Positions 1 to 9,043 are shown, numbered from the stretch's first letter. The stretch: 64,000 nucleotides of DNA from Hymenobacter guriensis (GCF_015773195.1 NZ_JADWYK010000009.1:62001-126000), one strand, 5' to 3'. A program made the numbers and translations. Notes: generated by a model from the sequence alone, not told the origin.

Positions 1-924
1 GCGCCAGTCGCGCCACTCCACGGAGCCACGCCGGTCCGGGGCGTCTCCCAGCATCTCGCGCAGCAGCTTCAGGCCGGCTTTCCGGGGAATCAGGCCCAAC
101 TTCAGGCCATCCTCAAAGTCAATAATACGGTAGCACAGGTCGTCGGCCGCTTCTACCAGAAACGCCAGCGGGTGCCGGTAAAAGCAGCCATCGGCCGCGC
201 CTTCCTCTACCGACTTCGGTCGCAAACCCAACTCTCGCGCCACTTCCTGAAAGCGGGCTGCTTCGGTCTGAAAGTATCCGTAGCGCTTTTCGCTGGTGCC
301 CTGCGTCAGGCGAGTGTTTGGAACCAGCGCCGGTCGCGGATACTTGCTGAAAGCACCAAGCGTGGCATAGGTGAGCCCCAGACCCGCTGTGCCGCTGCTG
401 TGGGCGGCATAGGTATGCGTGAGCACCCGGAACCCAGCGGCGTTGCCTTCAAACTGTTGCAAATCGGCGCGTTGGGCGGGGTTGAGCACGCGCACGAAAG
501 GCTCGGCGGCAGCACTCCGGAAGTAAGCCGAAATAGCGTCTTCGCCACTGTGCCCAAAGGGCGGGTTGCCGATGTCGTGGGCCAGGCAGGCAGCAGCTAC
601 TATGTCGCCGAAGTCACTGTCGAGGTAAGGCAGCGTCTGGGCCAGCCCTTCGGTTTCTTCGAGCAGCAGCCGGCCCCCGAGGCGGCCGAGGGAGCGGCCC
701 ACGCAGGCCGTTTCGAGGGAGTGCGTGAGGCGGGTGTGCACGAAGTCGGTTTCGGGCAAAGGCATCACCTGGGTTCTGCGCTGCAGGCGCCGGAAAGCCG
801 AGCTGAACACCACCCGGTCGTAGTCCTGCACGAAGGCCCCACGCACGGGCGGCGCATCCGTAACAACGTGCAGCTGGGGCTGCTCGGGGTAGCGGCGGCG
901 GCTCAGGAGTTGCCCCCACGTCAT
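1..924 (-). CDS. dgt: dGTP triphosphohydrolase, N-terminal part (runs off the left edge)
   Basis: An open minus-strand frame enters from the left edge and gives the first 308 codons of a deoxyguanosinetriphosphate triphosphohydrolase-like protein, which hydrolyses dGTP to deoxyguanosine and triphosphate. The HD-domain metal site is visible: HTRLTHSLE supplies the first His and AHDIGNPPFGHSGE the HD pair. The flanking YDRVVFSSAFRRLQRRTQV is typical of the family. The chosen start gives MTWGQLLS, which matches the usual N-terminus. An upstream in-frame ATG at 963 would add 13 residues; a TACCTTGC box 7 bases before that ATG places transcription near it, so either start is possible. The C-terminus lies outside the window. 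Confidence 0.9.
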   Translation of the reverse strand, partial: MTWGQLLSRRRYPEQPQLHVVTDAPPVRGAFVQDYDRVVFSSAFRRLQRRTQVMPLPETDFVHTRLTHSLETACVGRSLGRLGGRLLLEETEGLAQTLPYLDSDFGDIVAAACLAHDIGNPPFGHSGEDAISAYFRSAAAEPFVRVLNPAQRADLQQFEGNAAGFRVLTHTYAAHSSGTAGLGLTYATLGAFSKYPRPALVPNTRLTQGTSEKRYGYFQTEAARFQEVARELGLRPKSVEEGAADGCFYRHPLAFLVEAADDLCYRIIDFEDGLKLGLIPRKAGLKLLREMLGDAPDRRGSVEWRDWR

Positions 925-1002
925 GGCGGGCGCGGCGGCGGAATCGGGCTGGAGGTGCATCATCGGAAAGGCAAGGTAGTAGATACAGGGCTTTCCGGGC
1001 CG

Positions 1003-1767
1003 CTAGTGGTGATGCGACGGGGGTGGGGGCAACTCGGCCGCCGCCCGGGGCAGCAGGGCCGTGGGCACCCGGGGGTAGTGGTGATGCAGGTGATGGAAGG
1101 CAAAGGACGATAGCACCGGCGTCCAGAAAAGCGCCGTGGCGGCGGCGGCCCGCACGGCCGGGTTGCGCTCGGCCAGTTGGTGCGGCAGGTAGGCCGCCCA
1201 AATGGGAAGCGTAGCACTCATTACAAAGGCTACGCCCCAATACACCAGCCCCACCGGGCTTCCCCACCAGTAATACAGCCCCACGAACACCCCCAGCAGC
1301 AGCAGCGTCAGCGCGGTTTCAACGAGCTGAATGGAGCGCGTGTGCGGAGCCATGCGCAAGGATTCGCGGCGCAGCATCAAAATATGGTAGGGCCCCTGCC
1401 ACACCACCCGCCAGAATGCCCAGGTGGCGGGGGCACCCTCCGGGTCATCGGCGCGCAGGCAGTGCGCGTGGTGGCGCAGGTGCGTCACTTGCAGGCCGTG
1501 GCCGCTCTTCAAAAGCAGCAGTCCGCTGAGCGTGAGCAACCGGTCGTTTTGCTGCTTGGACAGCCCCAGCGCCTGGTGCATGGCATCGTGCGTCTGCACA
1601 AAACCCGACAGGCACACAGCTACCGCCAGGGGGACAGCCACCCACCACCAGCCCAGGCTGGCCGTAGTAACGTAGCCCGCCAGCAACACCCAGGGGCGCA
1701 TCAGTTCCAGCCACTGCTGGGTAGGTGAAAGGCGCAGGTGCGCTGCGGCGGCATTCGGACGGAGCAT
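1003..1767 (-). CDS. Fatty-acid-desaturase-like membrane di-iron protein
   Basis: This 254-residue integral membrane protein carries three histidine clusters expected of the desaturase/ketolase superfamily: HDAMH near residue 60, HLRHHAH near residue 97 and HHLHHHYP near residue 225. Hydrophobic segments lie between them. The family inserts double bonds or oxygen into lipids or carotenoids using two irons. The short length and the HDAMH start of the first box would also suit a carotenoid ketolase or hydroxylase, and pigmented Hymenobacter make carotenoids, so the substrate is open. It reads in the same direction as the DUF1361 gene 44 bases upstream and could be cotranscribed with it. Confidence 0.8.
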   Translation of the reverse strand: MLRPNAAAAHLRLSPTQQWLELMRPWVLLAGYVTTASLGWWWVAVPLAVAVCLSGFVQTHDAMHQALGLSKQQNDRLLTLSGLLLLKSGHGLQVTHLRHHAHCLRADDPEGAPATWAFWRVVWQGPYHILMLRRESLRMAPHTRSIQLVETALTLLLLGVFVGLYYWWGSPVGLVYWGVAFVMSATLPIWAAYLPHQLAERNPAVRAAAATALFWTPVLSSFAFHHLHHHYPRVPTALLPRAAAELPPPPSHHH

Positions 1768-1811
1768 AAAATAGTAGCAGAGAAGTTATTCGCGCAATTC
1801 CAGGCTGGTCT

Positions 1812-2513
1812 TCAACCGACCGGCGCAGGCTCTGCCTCCCCTACGCGGCCCATCAGGCGCACGGTAGCATAGCCCAGCAGCAGAAATGCCCCGAATAGCA
1901 GCGTGACGCCCCAGGTACTGAGGTGGGCAGTTGGATGGACGAGCCGGTTGAGAATATCGTAGAACAGCGTGAGCGGGTTGGTAACAATGTCCCAGCTATT
2001 GAAGCGCAGGTAGCGGCCCAGGTAGGTACCAAAGGAGTTGAGCAGCAGCGCCACCGCCGCAAACCCCCACCCGGCCCACCAGCCCAGCCGGCGCATTACC
2101 AGCGTCTGCATATCGGTGAGAGAAGCGTAGGCCAGCATCAGCCCGTTCCAGGCGCAGCTCAGAATCAGAGCCAGGTCGTACCAGAAGGGCACGCCGGCGC
2201 GGGGCTCCAGGTGAAAAAGGTCGGTAAGGATATAGGGAGCATTGGGAAAGAACAGCAGCCATACCGCCCCCACCGGCAGCAGCACCCGCGCCTTCAGCCG
2301 GCCGTGCGCCAGCCCCAGCAGCGTGCTCAGCCCAAACGGTATGAGGGCCAGAAACAGGTTCCAGAGCAGAAAAACGAGGGTAATCTTATGGGTAAGAAAC
2401 ACTCGGAAGGCAATCAGCACCACGCTTAGAGCCAGGGAAGCGCCCAGCACCAGCACCAGGTTCAGGCGTTGGCGCAGCTGGGGCGCCGAAAAAGCAGCAA
2501 CGGACATCGACAT
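1812..2513 (-). CDS. DUF1361 multi-pass membrane protein
   Basis: The 233-residue product is almost entirely hydrophobic, with about six predicted membrane segments. It carries the DUF1361 signature around residues 90-110, a run like FFPNAPYILTDLFHL followed by a WYDL stretch. No biochemical role is known for this family. Two alternative starts (MSMS at 2513, MSVA at 2507) lie close together; the first is used. It precedes the desaturase on the same strand, so an envelope or lipid-related job is a guess from context only. Confidence 0.8.
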   Translation of the reverse strand: MSMSVAAFSAPQLRQRLNLVLVLGASLALSVVLIAFRVFLTHKITLVFLLWNLFLALIPFGLSTLLGLAHGRLKARVLLPVGAVWLLFFPNAPYILTDLFHLEPRAGVPFWYDLALILSCAWNGLMLAYASLTDMQTLVMRRLGWWAGWGFAAVALLLNSFGTYLGRYLRFNSWDIVTNPLTLFYDILNRLVHPTAHLSTWGVTLLFGAFLLLGYATVRLMGRVGEAEPAPVG

Positions 2514-2851
2514 GCGGCCAAGGTCGGAAATCTTCGGGGTGAATGCTATAGCCGTCGTCGGGCTTTGCGGCGCGTTGCCTGTGGGCTGCTGCCTTTCTAA
2601 GCAGCCCCGCTACCCCTGGCATCTTCCTGCTTAAATACAAAAGTCAGCTTGAAGGCAGCGTACACTTTCCGAGAAGGCACAGCGAAGGCACTGCCTACCC
2701 ACCTCCGGGGTGCCTCCCGAAAAAGTACTACTGGACAGCCCGCTTCAGCGTAGTATAACCCTTGCCCGCCGCAACTACGTACCTTTGCCCCGGGCACCGC
2801 GTTGGTTGCGGCGCCGTGGTTCCTGCTGCCTATTCCCCGGCTCCTCGGTTT
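2514..2851. other. Divergent intergenic region without a gene
   Basis: This 338-base spacer separates the minus-strand DUF1361 gene from the plus-strand periplasmic-binding gene. The only recognisable signal is a TACCTTTG -7 box at 2780-2787 facing the plus-strand gene. Open frames crossing it have no family features. Confidence 0.6.
2762..2787 (+). promoter_or_regulatory. Promoter: TTG and TACCTTTG
   Basis: A TACCTTTG box at 2780-2787 matches the Bacteroidota TAnnTTTG -7 consensus. A TTG at 2762-2764 is only 15 bases upstream, slightly closer than the usual 17-23. It would start a leader of roughly 60 bases before the ATG at 2852. Confidence 0.45.
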
Positions 2852-4768
2852 ATGAGGTCTTTCTCTTCTTTGGTTACGGCCATGCTGTTTGCTACCTGCT
2901 ATGTGGTAGCCCCTGCCCTGGCCCAGCAAACACCCGTCAAAAAGCCTATTACGCCTGCTGCCACGCCGGCGCGGCCAGCTACTACGCCCCAAAAACCGGC
3001 GGCTACGCCGGCCGGGGCAGCCAAACCAGCCCCTAAACCAGCGGCCACTCCAGTCGCCAAGCCAGCCGCAACAGCAGCGCCCAAGCCGGCGTCTTCAGCA
3101 CCTCCTAAGCCTACGGGTCCGCCCCTGCCGGCCAACATGGGCTCCGTGGATTTCAACACCCGCTACCGCAACGGCAAGACGCTCATCGACCAGACGCGCT
3201 ATGAGCTGGCCATGCAGGAGCTGCAGCCGCTCACGGCGCCTACCACGCAATTTGAGCGCGCGCCCGAAGCGGCCTACCTCTACGCCGTGGCCGCCAGCCG
3301 CGCCAAAAAGTGGGCCGAGGCTGAGCAGATGCTGAACCTGCTGCGCAGCCGGTTTCCGCAGTGGCCCGCCCTGGCCGAAGCCCTGTTTCTGCAGGGGCAG
3401 CTTTCCTTTGAGCAGGGTGATTTCGACAATGCGCTGCGCGTGCTGGCCCAGGTGCCGGCCGAACGCCTGGCTACTGAGCGCGAAAACATGAAGGCCCAGT
3501 ACCTGCCGCGCATCAAAGACAAAGCTACCTTCCAGCAGCTGTTGCAGGCGTTTCCGCAGGAAGCGGCCCTGGCCCGCGCCTACGCCGATAAGCTGGCCAA
3601 CGGGGGCTGGTACACCGACGCCGACCGACCGCAGCTCGACCAGCTCATCACGCAGTTTCAGCTGGACCGCACCCGCTACACACCCCGCCGCCCGGCCAAG
3701 AAGAGTTCCTATAATATTGGCGTGCTGCTGCCCTTCGAGTTCAACGACACCAGCTGGGAAACGCGCCGCCGCAACCAGTTCGTGACGGACTTATACGCGG
3801 GCCTGCGCCTGGCCCAGGATTCTTTGCAGCGCGAAGGCCGCCCGGTGCAGCTCTTTGCCTACGATACCGGCGCCGACACCCTGCAGCTCAAACAGGTGCT
3901 GGCTTTGCCCGAGCTGGCCGGCATGGATATGATTATCGGGCCCGTATATAAGTCGGGCAGCAAGATTCTGGCCCGCTACGCCCAGCAAAAGCAGATTGTG
4001 GTAGTAAACCCCCTGTCGCAGGACGGAGAGTTGGTGCTTGACAACGCCTGGCATTACCTCTTCGAGCCCAGCACGGCCACTCAGGCCCGGCAGGCCGCCG
4101 AGTTTGCCTACAACCGCCTCGGAGGCCCCCGCACGGCCGTGGTGCTCTACGAGGATACCAAGGACGAAACCGCCTTCGGTTTGGCCTACAAGCAGGCTTA
4201 CGAGGCGCTGGGTGGCAAAGTGCTCCAGCTGCGCCGCCTCAACTCCGACGTGGAGGAATCGGTGACGGCAGGGTTTGCGGGGGTTGATCTGAAGACGCTG
4301 GGGCACCTGGTAGTGGCCTCCGATGGTAAGCAGGCCGGCCCGGCTACCTTCAACGCCCTCAAGGCCCAGGACGCCCGCATCCCGCTCATCACCTACGCCT
4401 CCTGGATAGAAAACAACCGCGTGGCCCTCAGCCAGCTCGATGCCCGCGACGTGTACTTCATCCAGCCCAAGTACCTCGACAAAACCAACCCCGGCGTGCG
4501 GCGCTTCCGCCAGCTCTACACCCAGCGCCAGAACCTGCCCCCTTCCGTGTTTGCCTTTTCGGGCTTCGAACTGCTATACTACTTTGGCTCCCAGCTGCAC
4601 CAGCATGGCCCGGCCTTTCAGCAGCCGCTGGCTAATGGCGGCCCGGTATCGGGAGCTGTGTTCCAAGGCATCGGCTACCCCGGTGGCGCCCACGACAACC
4701 AGTACGTGCCCCTCACCAAGCTCGAACGGCTGGAAACCGAAGTCCTGAACCCCGTAGGAACACGCTAG
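2852..4768 (+). CDS. Secreted periplasmic-binding-fold protein with TPR-like front half
   Basis: The 638-residue product has a signal peptide ending near AQQ (residue 20-25), a low-complexity Ala/Pro/Lys/Thr linker to about residue 95, a helical TPR-like region (about 100-260), and then a type-1 periplasmic-binding domain of the Peripla_BP_6 class (about 290-630, starting YNIGVLLPFEFND). This architecture resembles LpoA-type or ABC-substrate-binding-like proteins that Bacteroidota encode away from any transporter. No permease or ATPase adjoins it, so a sensory or cell-wall role is as likely as nutrient uptake. The frame extends upstream to 2762 without an ATG; the ATG at 2852 is chosen because it starts the signal peptide. 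Confidence 0.75.
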   Translation: MRSFSSLVTAMLFATCYVVAPALAQQTPVKKPITPAATPARPATTPQKPAATPAGAAKPAPKPAATPVAKPAATAAPKPASSAPPKPTGPPLPANMGSVDFNTRYRNGKTLIDQTRYELAMQELQPLTAPTTQFERAPEAAYLYAVAASRAKKWAEAEQMLNLLRSRFPQWPALAEALFLQGQLSFEQGDFDNALRVLAQVPAERLATERENMKAQYLPRIKDKATFQQLLQAFPQEAALARAYADKLANGGWYTDADRPQLDQLITQFQLDRTRYTPRRPAKKSSYNIGVLLPFEFNDTSWETRRRNQFVTDLYAGLRLAQDSLQREGRPVQLFAYDTGADTLQLKQVLALPELAGMDMIIGPVYKSGSKILARYAQQKQIVVVNPLSQDGELVLDNAWHYLFEPSTATQARQAAEFAYNRLGGPRTAVVLYEDTKDETAFGLAYKQAYEALGGKVLQLRRLNSDVEESVTAGFAGVDLKTLGHLVVASDGKQAGPATFNALKAQDARIPLITYASWIENNRVALSQLDARDVYFIQPKYLDKTNPGVRRFRQLYTQRQNLPPSVFAFSGFELLYYFGSQLHQHGPAFQQPLANGGPVSGAVFQGIGYPGGAHDNQYVPLTKLERLETEVLNPVGTR

Positions 4769-4844
4769 AAATTGCTCCGTCCACGGCTAGGAGACTACTT
4801 AACCATTGCAATTCGTCTAGCCCAACCAGAAAACCACTCCCCTT

Positions 4845-6149
4845 ATGCCTACGCTCAACCTTTCTACTTCTGATGCTCTTTTTACCCGCGCCAAAGACCA
4901 CATTCCGGGGGGCGTGAACTCGCCGGTGCGGGCGTTTCGGGCCGTGGGCGGGCACCCGGTGTTTATGCAGTCGGCTCAGGGTGCCTGGCTGACGGACGTA
5001 GATGGCAACAAGTACCTCGACTTCATCAATTCCTGGGGGCCGATGATACTGGGCCACGCGCCCGCGTTAGTGCTGGAGGCGGTGCAGGGCGCCATTCAGA
5101 ACTCCCTGTCGTTTGGAGCCCCCACGCGCCGCGAGGTCGAAATGGCTGAGCTTATCAAGCAGATGGTACCCAGCATCGAGAAGGTGCGGCTGGTAAACTC
5201 CGGCACCGAGGCCACGATGTCAGCCATCCGGGTGGCGCGGGGCTACACCGGGCGCGACAAGATTATCAAGTTTGAAGGCTGCTACCACGGCCACGGCGAC
5301 TCGTTCCTGATTGCGGCCGGCTCCGGCGCCCTCACCCTCGGCGCCCCCGACTCCCCCGGCGTCACGCAGGGCGTGGCCCAGGATACGCTCACCGTGCCCT
5401 TCAACGATGTGGCCGCCCTAACGCAGATCATCGAGGCCAACGAAGGCCAGGTGGCGGCGCTTATTCTGGAGCCGGTGGTGGGCAATATGGGCCTGGTGGC
5501 GCCGCAGGAAGGCTACCTGCAAACCCTGCGCGAGCTGTGCACCCGGCACGGCATCGTACTCATTTTTGATGAGGTAATGACCGGCTTCCGGCTGGCCCGG
5601 GGCGGGGCCCAAGAGCTCTACAGCATCACCCCGGACATGACCACGCTGGGCAAAATCATCGGGGGCGGGATGCCGGTCGGTGCCTACGGCGGCCGCCGGG
5701 AGATTATGGACAACGTGGCGCCGGCCGGTAAGGTGTATCAGGCGGGCACGCTCTCCGGCAACCCCATTGCCACGGCGGCCGGCATTGCCCAGCTCACTTA
5801 CCTCAACGAACACCCCGAGCTGTACGCCGAGCTCAACCGCATCACCACGCGCATTGCCGACGGCACCCGCCAGATCTGTGCCGAACTGGGTTTGAATTAC
5901 ACCGTAAACCAGGTAGGCTCCATGTTCAGCGTGTTCTTCACCGCGCAGCCCGTTACGGACCTGGAATCGGCGAAAACTTCCGATACCGAAGCATTCGGGC
6001 GCTACTTCCGCGCCATGCTGCACCGGGGCATCTACCTCGCCCCGGCCCAGTACGAAGCCCTGTTCGTAAGCACCGCCATTACCGACGAGCACGTGGACCT
6101 CTACCTCACCGCCTGCCGCGAATCCATGCGCGAAGCCCACGGGCTTTAA
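4845..6149 (+). CDS. hemL: Glutamate-1-semialdehyde 2,1-aminomutase
   Basis: This 434-residue protein converts glutamate-1-semialdehyde to 5-aminolevulinate in the C5 route to tetrapyrroles. It is a full-length class-III PLP aminotransferase. The N-terminus FTRAKDHIPGGVNSPVRAF is characteristic of HemL, and the PLP-binding lysine is K270 in TTLGKIIGGGMPVGAYGG. Also visible are the NSGTEATMSAIRVARG phosphate-binding region and the DEVMTGFR stretch with the aspartate that pairs with the pyridine nitrogen. It stands alone, with 76 bases to the preceding gene and a composite palindromic terminator region after it. Confidence 0.95.
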   Translation: MPTLNLSTSDALFTRAKDHIPGGVNSPVRAFRAVGGHPVFMQSAQGAWLTDVDGNKYLDFINSWGPMILGHAPALVLEAVQGAIQNSLSFGAPTRREVEMAELIKQMVPSIEKVRLVNSGTEATMSAIRVARGYTGRDKIIKFEGCYHGHGDSFLIAAGSGALTLGAPDSPGVTQGVAQDTLTVPFNDVAALTQIIEANEGQVAALILEPVVGNMGLVAPQEGYLQTLRELCTRHGIVLIFDEVMTGFRLARGGAQELYSITPDMTTLGKIIGGGMPVGAYGGRREIMDNVAPAGKVYQAGTLSGNPIATAAGIAQLTYLNEHPELYAELNRITTRIADGTRQICAELGLNYTVNQVGSMFSVFFTAQPVTDLESAKTSDTEAFGRYFRAMLHRGIYLAPAQYEALFVSTAITDEHVDLYLTACRESMREAHGL

Positions 6150-6440
6150 TGTGCTGATGTGGTAGAATGTGTGTAATGTGCTAATGAAGCGTGTCATTGC
6201 GAGGCATGTGGCGCATCAAGCCAGTGTCCAAAGCAATCCGTCCCGGACAACGTACTAAGCTCTGAAATGAGAAAAGCCCCTGACGTATGCATACGTCAGG
6301 GGCTTTCTGGTAGAAGAGTGTCAGGTATGCTGCTCAAGACGGATTGCTTCGCGCTGCTCGCAATGACACGCTTCATTAGCACATTACTCACATTCTACCA
6401 CATCAGCACATTATCATTAGCACATTATAAACGACCTTTG
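6150..6440. repeat. Nested composite palindromic repeat around a terminator (copy 1)
   Basis: Three inverted repeats are nested here. The outer arms are built from ATGTGCTAATG-type words (about 6150-6187 and 6373-6430). The middle arms carry CGTGTCATTGCGAG and its complement (about 6189-6240 and 6340-6370), with GCAATCCGTC / GACGGATTGC inside them. The centre is the perfect palindrome at 6273-6306. The same architecture recurs at 20262-20520. It contains no gene. Confidence 0.75.
6273..6306. terminator. Bidirectional rho-independent terminator
   Basis: A perfect 34-base palindrome with arms ending AAAGCCCC / GGGGCTTT forms a strong stem. Short A and T runs on either side would let it stop transcription leaving hemL and from the other strand. 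Confidence 0.75.
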
Positions 6441-6462
6441 CGGCAAACCTCCTTTGCCCGCT
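6433..6462 (+). promoter_or_regulatory. -7 box fused to a dyad ending at the start codon
   Basis: GACCTTTG at 6433-6440 resembles TAnnTTTG. Its last G begins the imperfect dyad GCGGCAAA ... TTTGCCCGC (6440-6447 and 6453-6461, one bulged base), which ends one base before the ATG. The same geometry occurs upstream of 28917, 39925 and 40959. Confidence 0.4.
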
Positions 6463-7350
6463 ATGCTCCGATTTCGCCAGCTGCTCCCGCTTGTTCTGCT
6501 GCTGTGGCTTGTCGGGCCGGCCACGTTGCTGGCCCAGACGGAAGCCCCGGCCGCTGCCAACAAGCGCCTGTTCGACCGCACCGTGGACGAGCTGAACTTC
6601 CGCACCATGGAAACCGTGTACGACAAGTCGTTCACGCGGCGTAAGTTTCCCATCACGCTACGCACGGCTAAAGCCCGCCGCGAGTTCGACGACTTTATGG
6701 GCCGCGACGACCTGAAAACGCTGTTTCAGAACTACAACGGCGTATCGGAGCGGTTCAAGAACCGCTTTGGCCAGGGCCGCACCGATTTGGTGGAGTTCGA
6801 GAAGCAGCTCAATTCCATCCTGATTGACCGCAACTTCGAGTTCTTTATCCGGGTGCTGCCGCGCGACGAGCGGGTGATGCTGATCCGGGCTTTGCAACGC
6901 GTCATCAAACAGGGCACGGCCCAGTTCAACGCCTCCGAAGACCCGGAGCCAACCACGCTGGCCGCTGATGGTGCCGCCGTGCCCCCGGCTGATGTAGACG
7001 CTGAAGCCCCGCTGGCCTCTCCCATAGAAGACCCCACCCCCGAGCCCGACGGCGAAACAGTAGCGCAGTCGGCCCGCAAAACCGGCGCCCTCACCAGCAC
7101 TGGCCCTTCCGACACGCCGCCCTCACGCTATGGCCTGCTGGATTATATCACGTTTCTGATGGCCCTTGCCTCGCTCGGCCTCACCCTGCGCCTCACCCTC
7201 GTGACGGTGCCCGAGCTGCGCCGCCGCCTCGATGGTGCCTACGACCTGCCCACGGACGAAGAGCCGGAAGACGAAGAAACCGAACCTGCTTACGCCGCTC
7301 CCAAGCGCCGCCGCGAGCTTCCCGAAGACCGTTACGAAGACGGCGAATAA
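6463..7350 (+). CDS. Unrecognised secreted or membrane-anchored protein
   Basis: I do not recognise a family. The 295-residue product has an N-terminal signal peptide (LLPLVLLLWLVGPATLLAQ), a charged helical domain to about residue 155, a Pro/Glu/Ala-rich linker (about 160-220), one transmembrane helix (about 225-250, TFLMALASLGLTLRLTLV), and an acidic then basic C-terminal tail. That layout suggests a periplasmic domain tethered to the inner membrane with a short cytoplasmic tail. The start is the ATG at 6463; a TTG nine bases earlier is in frame but would not improve the signal peptide. A GACCTTTG box lies just upstream. Confidence 0.65.
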   Translation: MLRFRQLLPLVLLLWLVGPATLLAQTEAPAAANKRLFDRTVDELNFRTMETVYDKSFTRRKFPITLRTAKARREFDDFMGRDDLKTLFQNYNGVSERFKNRFGQGRTDLVEFEKQLNSILIDRNFEFFIRVLPRDERVMLIRALQRVIKQGTAQFNASEDPEPTTLAADGAAVPPADVDAEAPLASPIEDPTPEPDGETVAQSARKTGALTSTGPSDTPPSRYGLLDYITFLMALASLGLTLRLTLVTVPELRRRLDGAYDLPTDEEPEDEETEPAYAAPKRRRELPEDRYEDGE

Positions 7351-7452
7351 TTCTGAATTCTAGATTATGAATGCTGAATTGGCGGCAGCATCGGTAGCTC
7401 CCATTGAAGCTACCAATTCATAATTCAGCATTCATAATTCATAATTCCCCTA
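7351..7452. repeat. Degenerate AT-rich palindromic spacer
   Basis: Words such as ATTCTGAATT, ATTATGAATGCTGAATT and their complements AATTCAGCATTCATAATT form two imperfect arms around a GC-richer centre that itself contains GGTAGCTCC / GAAGCTACC. It fills the gap before dcd and has no coding potential. Confidence 0.65.
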
Positions 7453-7455
7453 ACC

Positions 7456-7992
7456 ATGATCCTGACCGACCAGCAGATTCTAGCTGAAATTGAGCAAGGC
7501 AACATCGTCATTGAGCCCTACGACCGGAGCTGCCTGGGCACCAACTCCTACGACGTGCACCTGGGACGCTACCTGGCTACGTACCGCGACGCGGTGCTGG
7601 ACGCGCGCAAGCACAACGAAATCGACGTGTTTGAAATACCCGAGGAAGGCTTTGTACTGCAGCCCGGCATGCTCTACCTGGGCGTGACGGAAGAGTACAC
7701 CGAAAGCCACGCGCACGTACCCTTTCTCGAAGGCAAAAGCAGCGTAGGCCGCCTGGGTATCGACATCCACGCCACCGCCGGCAAGGGCGACATTGGCTTC
7801 TGCAACACCTGGACGCTGGAAATCAGCGTGTCGATGCCCGTGCGGGTGTACCACCTCATGCCCGTAGGGCAGCTCATTTACTTCACTGTGCAGGGCAGCG
7901 TGGAGAATTTCTACAACCGCAAGCCCAACGCCAAATACAACGAGCGAACGGTGAAGCCCGTGGAATCGATGATGTGGAAAAATCAGTTTTAG
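7456..7992 (+). CDS. dcd: dCTP deaminase
   Basis: This 178-residue protein deaminates dCTP to dUTP, the entry to dTTP synthesis. The trimeric dUTPase-like fold is recognisable from NSYDVHLGRYLATY near the N-terminus, the substrate-binding segment GKSSVGRLGIDIHATAG around residues 95-112 and the glutamate in WTLEISV that activates water. It is full length for the Bacteroidota form. The ATG follows directly after the palindromic spacer, and the next gene is convergent with only 22 bases between stops. Confidence 0.95.
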   Translation: MILTDQQILAEIEQGNIVIEPYDRSCLGTNSYDVHLGRYLATYRDAVLDARKHNEIDVFEIPEEGFVLQPGMLYLGVTEEYTESHAHVPFLEGKSSVGRLGIDIHATAGKGDIGFCNTWTLEISVSMPVRVYHLMPVGQLIYFTVQGSVENFYNRKPNAKYNERTVKPVESMMWKNQF

Positions 7993-8014
7993 ATGCTTGG
8001 AAGGGGGGGCAGGG

Positions 8015-8839
8015 CTAGTGGTGGCTTCTGACTCGGATGCGGGGCTCTTCAGTGTAAAATATTTCACCACAACGACCCCGGCGTTTTACTTTTTTATAAG
8101 CTATCCACCCAAAAAGCTTGTAGATGGTGTGGCCTGCATGTCTACCGGTACGCTGGCGCCACTCCCTAAATGGCCGTGGCTTACTGAAGCGGCTATGGCT
8201 CTCTCTAACCTGAAAATCCTCGTCGTGTAGCGCATTTAAGATGATTTTACGGCTTCGCTTTGTCAGTCCCATTTTACTTTGCTGCTCATCTACCCATACG
8301 TCCTGTACGCGGCCATCACCGTCCACTTCAAACTCTAATACTGGTATAGCTTTACGTATCTGTCGTACTTTGGAAGCCTTCTCAAGTAAGATATTGCTAA
8401 GACGAGCATAATCGCCTTGACGGCGCTCTAGGTTTAGCTCATTAAGATGCCGAGTGAGTTGCCGTACATGACGGCGCCGGGGACGTGTATATCCACCACC
8501 GCGCGTCACGGGTATAGGTACGCTATAGCCGCCATACAGCTTGTTGTAAACGGCTCGCATGTTTAGGTAAGAGGATACCGGCCCAGGCTTAGTGCGAAGA
8601 GCCGCCGCCAAAGTTTCCCAGGCAGGTTCGTTGAAATCTTGACAGAGCTCCAAAGCCTGCCGAATCAGAACCGTATCGGGGGCTGTCCGTACGTAGGCGC
8701 GCATCTGGCCCTTAGCCGGGTTGGTTAGCAGACAGCCTATTGTGCAAAGCACCAGTGTCAATTGGTGCTGATAGGCTTTCCAACTCAGCAGACTAGCTGG
8801 CAAATAATAGCCGGCACATAAAGACAAGCGAATGAACAT
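8015..8839 (-). CDS. Unrecognised protein, probably exported
   Basis: I cannot assign a family. The 274-residue product begins with a hydrophobic stretch (about residues 27-45, LTLVLCTIGCLLTNPAKGQ) that may be a late signal peptide. The rest is very basic (TRPRRRHVRQLTRHLNELNLERR) with a central segment RKAIPVLEFEVDGDGRVQDVWVDE that resembles the strand pattern of TonB-C-terminal-like domains, though only faintly. A TTCCTTTG box lies about 15 bases before the ATG. It is convergent with dcd. Confidence 0.6.
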   Translation of the reverse strand: MFIRLSLCAGYYLPASLLSWKAYQHQLTLVLCTIGCLLTNPAKGQMRAYVRTAPDTVLIRQALELCQDFNEPAWETLAAALRTKPGPVSSYLNMRAVYNKLYGGYSVPIPVTRGGGYTRPRRRHVRQLTRHLNELNLERRQGDYARLSNILLEKASKVRQIRKAIPVLEFEVDGDGRVQDVWVDEQQSKMGLTKRSRKIILNALHDEDFQVRESHSRFSKPRPFREWRQRTGRHAGHTIYKLFGWIAYKKVKRRGRCGEIFYTEEPRIRVRSHH

Positions 8840-9043
8840 ATCTTGAATATAGCAAAGGAAGCCGCTCTGACAACAATCCAGGCTGCCCCGCCATGGTTAC
8901 TTTAATATCTCTCCAGTAGTACTCTTCCGTTCCCACTAAACTCCTTGGCACAGTTTTTCGTTAGTCAGGTAGAGGCGCGGGGGCAAAACTTGTTTCGTCA
9001 AGCTCGCAAGCGCTGTTCTCTTACCCCGATAACGAACCAAACC

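Noticed and set aside
6150..6440. CRISPR-like array
   Set aside because: The repeats are inverted and nested, not direct repeats with unique spacers; no cas gene is nearby. No CRISPR was seen anywhere in the window.
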